Source of the DNA: Planctomycetota bacterium
GTDB taxonomy: Bacteria; Planctomycetota; UBA1135; GCA-002686595
Assembly (NCBI GenBank): GCA_016795325.1
Contig: JAEUHY010000054.1
Coordinates: forward strand, 1 to 44,921
Length of the DNA stretch: 44,921 nucleotides
Direction: 5' to 3'
Position numbers and translations under genes: made by a program. The notes under the pieces were generated by a model, which worked only from the letters and a program-made list of their open reading frames with translations, was not told the origin of the DNA and ran no database searches. Of the stretch, positions 40,491 through 44,921 are shown in pieces. Numbering within the stretch: the stretch's first letter is position 1; the number at the start of each line of letters is the position of its first letter.

Positions 40491-42395
40491 AGACTTGTTT
40501 CGAACTCCCTGCGTGCGGCCGGCCTGGTCGCCGCATTCGCTGCCGCCGCTCAGGCGCAGACGATCGGCTGCGAAGTCGGAGCCGCCAACGGCGGCGTGCA
40601 CCCCACGACCGGCACTGGCGGCGGTACGGGCACCCTTTACCCCACCGCGTTGCCGTTGACGCCGCCGACCGTGTTCCCCCTCAGCGTTGCGGCCCTTCCG
40701 GTCGGCGCCACGGTCGTCACCGAAGTCAAGCTGATCGGCCTCACGCACACCTTCGTGGGCGATTGCCAGTTCGTGCTGGAGGACCCCGCGGGCGGCCTGC
40801 ACAACCTCTTCGTTCGCGGCAGCACGCCGACGGGCACGAGCTATTCGTGTGACTTCAACGGCAACTACACGATCGTTACGCCCTGCACCTCGGCCGTCAC
40901 CGCGCTGCCCGCGACCTGCACGGGCACGGCGGTCCTTGCCCCGGGTACGTACGACCAGCAGTTCGGACGCGGCACGCTCGCCTGGCCGAACGGCACGAAC
41001 GGCATCAACAACACGCCGCTGAGCTCGATCCCCGCAGCGACCGGAACGTGGAACCTGCGCATTTACGACTGGGCCGTCGGCGACACCGGTAACCTCGCGA
41101 GCTGGGACATCTGCTTCGGCACGCCTCCGGCGCCTTCCGCTCCCGGCAGCGCGCCGACCCTCACCGCGCCGCTGAATGCCGCCACCGTCACGAATCCGGT
41201 CACGTTGACCTGGTCGGCGGTGAGCTGCGCGACGAGCTACGACGTCGACCTCGACGGTGTGGTCACCAACGTGGTCGGCACCTCGTTCGCCGCGCCCGTC
41301 CTCGCTGCTGGCATCCACACCTGGACAGTCCGCGCGGTCAACGTCACCGGCTCGACCGCCTTCGCCACGCCGTTCACCTTCGACGTTCCGCCGCCGCCCC
41401 CGGCGTCGGTCTGCGTCGCCAACGGCGCCGCTGCTGGCCCGGTCCCCGCGGCGGGTACCGGCGGTGGCACCGGCACGCTGTGGCCGACTGTGTTCCCGCT
41501 GACGCCGTACGTCAATTCGTACAGCGTCACGGTTCCCCCGGGAGCGACGCAGATCGTCAAGGTCGACTTCAGCTTCTCGACCCAACAGACCTGGATCGGC
41601 GACCTGCAGATGGTGCTGACCGACCCCACGGGCGGTAACCACAACATCCTGCACCGCGTCGGCTTCACGACCGCGGGCGCCGGTTTCGCTTGCGACCTCA
41701 ACGGCGCGTACTCGATCTACGAAACCGCCGGCCTCTCGTGGCCGACGACCTGCCCGACCTCGACCGACATTCCGGTCGGCGACTACGACCAGAACTTTGG
41801 CTCGTGGACCTCGGGCACCAACGGTGTGTTCAACACGCCGCTGAGCGCGATTCCGGTTTCGAGCGGCACCTGGACGCTGACGATCTACGACTGGGTCGGC
41901 GGCGACTCCGGCGTGCTCGCGGACTGGAAGCTGTGCTTCAACGTCCCGACCGGTCCGACCAGCTACTGCACCCCCGGCACGACGACCAACGGTTGCAACG
42001 CCGTGATCAGCGGCACCGCCAACCCGAACGCCGCCAACACGACGCAGGTCACCATCAACGTCGCGAACGTCGAAGGTCAGAAGCAAGGCATCTACTTCTA
42101 CGGCGTCAACAACACCGGCTTCACGCCGTCGCCGTGGAGCCCGGGCAGCACGAGCTTCCTGTGCGTCAAGGGCCCCACGCAGCGTGCGGGTTCGCAGGGC
42201 GCGGGCGGCACGACCAACGCGTGCGACGGCGCCTTCTCGCTCGACTGGGACCTCTTCGTCACGAACAACCCGACCGCGGTCGGCGTGCCGTTCGCGGCGG
42301 GCGACAAGGTCTTCGTGCAGGCGTGGTTCCGCGACCCGCCGGCTCCGAAGACGACCAACCTCACGAACGCGATCGAGATGACGGTCCAGCCTTGA
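40488..42395 (+). CDS. Exported protein with two P-domains, an Ig-like domain and the Cys-containing C-terminal domain
   Basis: This is a 635-residue protein. Residues 1-23 are a signal peptide (ending AAQA, then Q). Residues ~27-213 and ~312-487 are two related proprotein-convertase P-domain-like modules (TQQTWIGDLQMVLTDPTGG, then GTWTLTIYDWVGGDSGVLADWKLCF). Between them is an Ig/fibronectin-like segment (PVTLTWSAVSCATSYDVDLDG). Residues 493-635 are the C-terminal domain (YCTPGTTTNGC, GIYFYG, FLCVKGPTQR, NACDGAFSLDW, QAWFRDPPAPKTTNLTNA). P-domains usually accompany subtilisin-like or other proteases, but no protease domain is here, so the protein may be a stand-alone binding or matrix protein. 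Its 3' end is repeated downstream. Confidence 0.92.
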   Translation: MRLVSNSLRAAGLVAAFAAAAQAQTIGCEVGAANGGVHPTTGTGGGTGTLYPTALPLTPPTVFPLSVAALPVGATVVTEVKLIGLTHTFVGDCQFVLEDPAGGLHNLFVRGSTPTGTSYSCDFNGNYTIVTPCTSAVTALPATCTGTAVLAPGTYDQQFGRGTLAWPNGTNGINNTPLSSIPAATGTWNLRIYDWAVGDTGNLASWDICFGTPPAPSAPGSAPTLTAPLNAATVTNPVTLTWSAVSCATSYDVDLDGVVTNVVGTSFAAPVLAAGIHTWTVRAVNVTGSTAFATPFTFDVPPPPPASVCVANGAAAGPVPAAGTGGGTGTLWPTVFPLTPYVNSYSVTVPPGATQIVKVDFSFSTQQTWIGDLQMVLTDPTGGNHNILHRVGFTTAGAGFACDLNGAYSIYETAGLSWPTTCPTSTDIPVGDYDQNFGSWTSGTNGVFNTPLSAIPVSSGTWTLTIYDWVGGDSGVLADWKLCFNVPTGPTSYCTPGTTTNGCNAVISGTANPNAANTTQVTINVANVEGQKQGIYFYGVNNTGFTPSPWSPGSTSFLCVKGPTQRAGSQGAGGTTNACDGAFSLDWDLFVTNNPTAVGVPFAAGDKVFVQAWFRDPPAPKTTNLTNAIEMTVQP

Positions 42396-42423
42396 TCGCG
42401 GCCGAGCAGGTCGCGTAACTCTG

Positions 42424-42508
42424 CGAGCGCGCTACGGCGCGCTCGGGATCCTCTCTCGGGCTGCCAAAGGGCAGCCCGAGTTCGTTTGCGGCTGTCGCCG
42501 CAAACGAA
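42424..42508 (+). terminator. Triple stem-loop, unit 1
   Basis: There are three hairpins in series after the P-domain gene stop. A is CGAGCGCGC/GCGCGCTCG (42424-42445, nine pairs). B is CTCGGGCTGCC/GGCAGCCCGAG (42455-42480, eleven pairs, four-base loop). C is TTCGTTTGCGGC/GCCGCAAACGAA (42481-42508, twelve pairs, loop TGTC). B and C abut directly. Transcription termination or mRNA 3'-end protection is likely. Confidence 0.7.
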
Positions 42509-42605
42509 ACGAGGCTTACCTCCGCGACCCGCCGGCTCCGAAGACGACCAACCTCACGAACGCTATCGAGATGACGGTCCAGCCTTGATCGGCTGAGCAC
42601 GTGAA

Positions 42606-42690
42606 CGCACGCGCCACAAGCGCGTGCGCGAGCACTCTCGGGCTGCCACACGGCAGCCCGAGTTCGTTTACGGCTGTCGCCGCAAACGAA
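42606..42690 (+). repeat. Triple stem-loop, unit 2
   Basis: This has the same order as unit 1. Stem A is CGCACGCGC/GCGCGTGCG (42606-42628), with base changes on both sides that keep pairing relative to unit 1. Stem B (42637-42662) is identical with loop ACAC. Stem C (42663-42690) has one A-C mismatch in place of a G-C pair. Confidence 0.7.
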
Positions 42691-42787
42691 ACGAGGCTTA
42701 CCTCCGCGACCCGCCGGCCCCGAAGACGACCAACCTCACGAACGCGGTTCGGATGACGGTCCAGCCTTGATCGGCTGAGCACGTGAA

Positions 42788-42872
42788 CGCACGCGCCGCA
42801 AGCGCGTGCGCGAGCACTCTCGGGCTGCCACACGGCAGCCCGAGTTCGTTTGCGGCTGTCGCCGCAAACGAA
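42788..42872 (+). repeat. Triple stem-loop, unit 3
   Basis: This has the same order as unit 2. Stem A is at 42788-42810, stem B at 42819-42844 and stem C, fully paired with loop TGTC, at 42845-42872. The fourth, decayed tail copy follows at 42887. Confidence 0.7.
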
Positions 42873-42918
42873 ACGACGCTTACCTCCGCGACTCGCCGGC
42901 ACCGAAGCCGACCAACCG

Positions 42919-43277
42919 CTCGCACTCGAGTTCGCAGCACGGTTCCGATGCGGTCGAGACCGAGCGAGCCGTGCGACCTCTCGAACCCTCTCGCTCTCCA
43001 GGGCTGCGCGCTTCGGCTCTACTTCAGCTCCTTCGACGGAACCCACGCGGAGCGCTTCGCGTCGCGCCGGACGCCGAGTACCCACAGCAAGGTACTTGGC
43101 TGGAAATCGCAAATTCTCCGCGAAGAGGGCGCGCGCGTTTTCGCCTCTCGGGGTACTGTCACCCTATGTCGGCGTGTGCTGCGCCGAGTCCGAGGTGCGC
43201 CGAAACTCGGCGGCGGTCTCGGATGGGAGCCCGGTCTCCTCAGGTCGTTCCTCCTCCTCCGAGTGGAGCTCTTCTCC
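42919..43277. other. Leader region of the second P-domain gene
   Basis: A hairpin GCCGAGTAC/GTACTTGGC (about 43073-43100, one wobble) is visible. From ~43155 onward the sequence is alignable with the leader of the upstream paralogue (CCTATGTCGGCG, TGCGCCGAGTCCGAG, GTCTCGGATGGG). No gene was supported. The promoter presumably lies here, as the triple stem-loops upstream should stop read-through. Confidence 0.5.
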
Positions 43278-44921
43278 ATGAGTCTCGTTTCGAACCTCTC
43301 CCGCGTTTCGGGCGCCATCGCCCTCGCGGCCGCCATGCTCGTCCCTCAGACGGCATCGGCGCAGTGCCAAGGCCCCTTCACGGGCGGCGCGATTCCCGCC
43401 ACCGGCACCGGTGGCGGCGGCGTGTTCCCCGGCACCCTTCCGCCGAACCCCGGCGTGTTCACCGGCGCCGTCGTTGCGCCGACCGGCATCCTCAAGAGCG
43501 TCAAGCTCAACGGCTTGAGCCACACTTGGGGCGGCGACGTCACCATGTTCCTCGAGAGCCCGGCCAACCCCGGCACCCTGCACACGCTGTTCAGCGGCGG
43601 CGCGGCTGACCCCAACATCGACTGGATCAACAACAGCTACGAGATCGTCGCGGCCTCGCAGACCTGCTTGAACCCGCTGCCGCTCGTCGCCGGAGCCGGC
43701 GCCGCCAACGGCACGTACACGCAGAACTTCAACGGCTTCGCCGGTCCCGCCAACACCGCGAACACCGACCTCGAGTCGATCCCGGTCGGCGCCGGCAACT
43801 GGACCCTCTACGCCTACGACTTCGTCGGTGGCGACCAGGGCACCCTGACGACGTGGGAACTGTGCTTCGGCACCGCCGGCGCTCTGCCGCCGAGCGCCCC
43901 GACCCTCGCTTCGCCCGCCAACGCGGCCGTCGTCTCCAACCCGCCGACGCTGACCTGGAACGCGATCGGTTGCGCCACCAGCTACGACGTCGACGTTGAC
44001 GGCGTGGTGACGAACGTTGTCGGCACCTCGTTCGTGACGCCGGTCCTCACCCCCGGAACGCACACCTGGAGCGTCCGCGTCGCTACCCCGGCCACGTCCG
44101 CCTACGCGGCGAGCCGTACGTTCGACGTTCCGGCGCCGCCGCCGGCTTCGACCTGCGTCTCCAACGGCGCTGGCAGCGGCCTCGTCCCGGCGACGGGTAC
44201 GGGCGGCACCGGCGCGGTTTGGCCGACGGCCCTCCCCGCTTCGCCGTACGCCAACACGTACGCCGTCGCGGTGCCTCCGGGCGCGACCCAGATCGTCAAG
44301 GTCGAACTGAACTTCTCGGTCGAGCACACCTGGATCGGCGACCTGTTCGTCGTCCTCACCGACCCCACCGGTGGTCAGCACAACATCCTGCACCGCGTCG
44401 GCTCGACCGGCACTGGCGTCGGACTCAACTGCGACCTCAACGGCACGTACTCGATCTACGAGACCGCCGGCCAGGCTTGGCCGACGACCTGCCCCGCTTC
44501 GTCGGACGTCGTCCCCGGTGACTACGACCAGAACGTCGGCGCCTGGAACTCTGGCGACCTTGGCATCTTCAACACGCCGCTGGGCGCGATTCCGGTCTCG
44601 AGCGGCAACTGGACGCTGACGATCTACGACTGGGCCGGTGGCGACTCCGGCACGCTCGGTGATTGGAAGCTGTGCTTCAACGCCCCGACCGGCCCGGTTG
44701 CTTACTGCACCCCCGGCACGACGACCAACGGTTGCAACGCCGTGATCAGCGGCACCGCCAACCCGAACGCCGCCAACACCACGCAGGTCGCGATCAACGT
44801 CGCGAACGTCGAAGGCCAGAAGCAAGGCATCTACTTCTACGGCATCGACAACACCGGCTTCTCGCCGGTTCCGTGGAGCCCGGGCAGCACGAGCTTCCTG
44901 TGCGTCAAGGGCCCCACGCAG
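43278..44921 (+). CDS. Exported P-domain protein, paralogue of the preceding gene (3' end outside window)
   Basis: 548 residues are seen before the right edge. Residues 1-28 are a signal peptide (ending ASA, then Q). The layout is the same as the upstream gene: a diverged first P-domain-like module (~30-210), an Ig-like segment (PTLTWNAIGCATSYDVDVDG), a second P-domain (~300-470, HTWIGDLFVVLTDPTGGQHN to GDWKLCF) and the C-terminal domain from residue 476 (YCTPGTTTNGC). The first module has almost no sequence in common with its counterpart apart from the general pattern. The last 219 bases match the upstream gene at about 95% by eye. A start with the same GGAG-containing leader is used. Confidence 0.92.
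   Translation, partial: MSLVSNLSRVSGAIALAAAMLVPQTASAQCQGPFTGGAIPATGTGGGGVFPGTLPPNPGVFTGAVVAPTGILKSVKLNGLSHTWGGDVTMFLESPANPGTLHTLFSGGAADPNIDWINNSYEIVAASQTCLNPLPLVAGAGAANGTYTQNFNGFAGPANTANTDLESIPVGAGNWTLYAYDFVGGDQGTLTTWELCFGTAGALPPSAPTLASPANAAVVSNPPTLTWNAIGCATSYDVDVDGVVTNVVGTSFVTPVLTPGTHTWSVRVATPATSAYAASRTFDVPAPPPASTCVSNGAGSGLVPATGTGGTGAVWPTALPASPYANTYAVAVPPGATQIVKVELNFSVEHTWIGDLFVVLTDPTGGQHNILHRVGSTGTGVGLNCDLNGTYSIYETAGQAWPTTCPASSDVVPGDYDQNVGAWNSGDLGIFNTPLGAIPVSSGNWTLTIYDWAGGDSGTLGDWKLCFNAPTGPVAYCTPGTTTNGCNAVISGTANPNAANTTQVAINVANVEGQKQGIYFYGIDNTGFSPVPWSPGSTSFLCVKGPTQ

Larger units (their letters stand above)
42330..42918 (+). repeat. Tandem array: gene 3' end plus three stem-loops, exact 182-bp period
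   Basis: The segment coding the last ~21 residues of the upstream gene plus its stop (42330-42395) recurs at 42523, at 42705 and, decayed, at 42887. The spacing is 193, 182 and 182 bases. The two full 182-bp units differ at about nine positions by eye. The first two extra copies still encode RDPPAPKTTNLTNA and end VQP-stop. Between tail copies stand three stem-loops. There is no start codon or Shine-Dalgarno site for the copies, so they are not genes by themselves. Confidence 0.9.

Noticed and set aside
42330..42918. Possible CRISPR array or small tandem genes
   Set aside because: The period is 182 bases with nearly identical whole units, no short repeat/unique spacer pattern and no cas genes. 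The coding tails have no start codon.
42361..43112. Open frames on the minus strand across the tandem repeats that seem to code repeated proteins
   Set aside because: They are only the reverse complement of the repeated gene tails and hairpins. The coding sense is fixed by the intact domain on the plus strand.

Overview
The window is very GC-rich DNA with strong third-position G/C bias. It looks like chromosomal DNA of a planctomycete, probably one of the marine lineages whose genomes are full of large exported repeat proteins. The support is a DUF1800/DUF1501 gene pair, FG-GAP, SBBP and PD40 propeller proteins, a CFI-box-like C-terminus, proprotein-convertase P-domains, and a recurring cysteine-containing C-terminal domain of about 110-150 residues. 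The taxonomic placement is an inference from protein content. I see no ribosomal RNA, CRISPR array, prophage or transposase.

Layout. 1-9.9 kb: an FG-GAP protein cut by the left edge (-), an exported CxxCH protein (+), a 2OG-Fe(II) oxygenase (-), an exported metallophosphoesterase/DNRLRE protein (+), three small soluble proteins (VOC, single-domain asparaginase, DUF1801-like; all +), tRNA-Leu(UAG), a bacilliredoxin plus a small unknown protein (-), and a phosphatase/cytochrome c' fusion (-). 10-21 kb: an SBBP propeller with a CFI-box-like tail (-), a DUF234-type ATPase with a small CxxC protein behind an AT-rich palindrome (-), a HEAT-repeat protein (+), a clan A glycoside hydrolase (-) and a family 2-like glycosyltransferase (+). 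21-28 kb: an Ig-like lipoprotein (-), a THUMP methyltransferase overlapping a DEDDy exonuclease (-), and a PD40 propeller protein (-). 28-36 kb: a two-component system, an unknown protein, then a tightly overlapped operon of ECF sigma factor, one-helix protein, four-helix protein, DUF1800 and DUF1501 (+). 36-45 kb: a propeller lipoprotein (-), a YfcC-type carrier (+), and two tandem paralogous P-domain proteins (+), the second cut by the right edge.

The most unusual features concern exported proteins. Six of the large ones end in the same C-terminal domain, three others are lipoproteins, and one ends in a CFI-box-like helix. Each therefore carries exactly one candidate anchoring or sorting element. 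Between the two P-domain genes, the last ~66 bases of the upstream gene, stop codon included, are repeated downstream together with three stem-loops. This gives a tandem array with an exact 182-bp period. The C-terminal domain DNA of the two paralogues is about 95% identical by eye although their N-termini have diverged, which suggests gene conversion or 3'-end exchange.

Many adjacent genes share ATGA or GTGA stop-start overlaps, so translational coupling is common here. Starts were chosen from signal peptides, overlaps and Shine-Dalgarno sites. Shine-Dalgarno sites are clear for some genes and absent for others.
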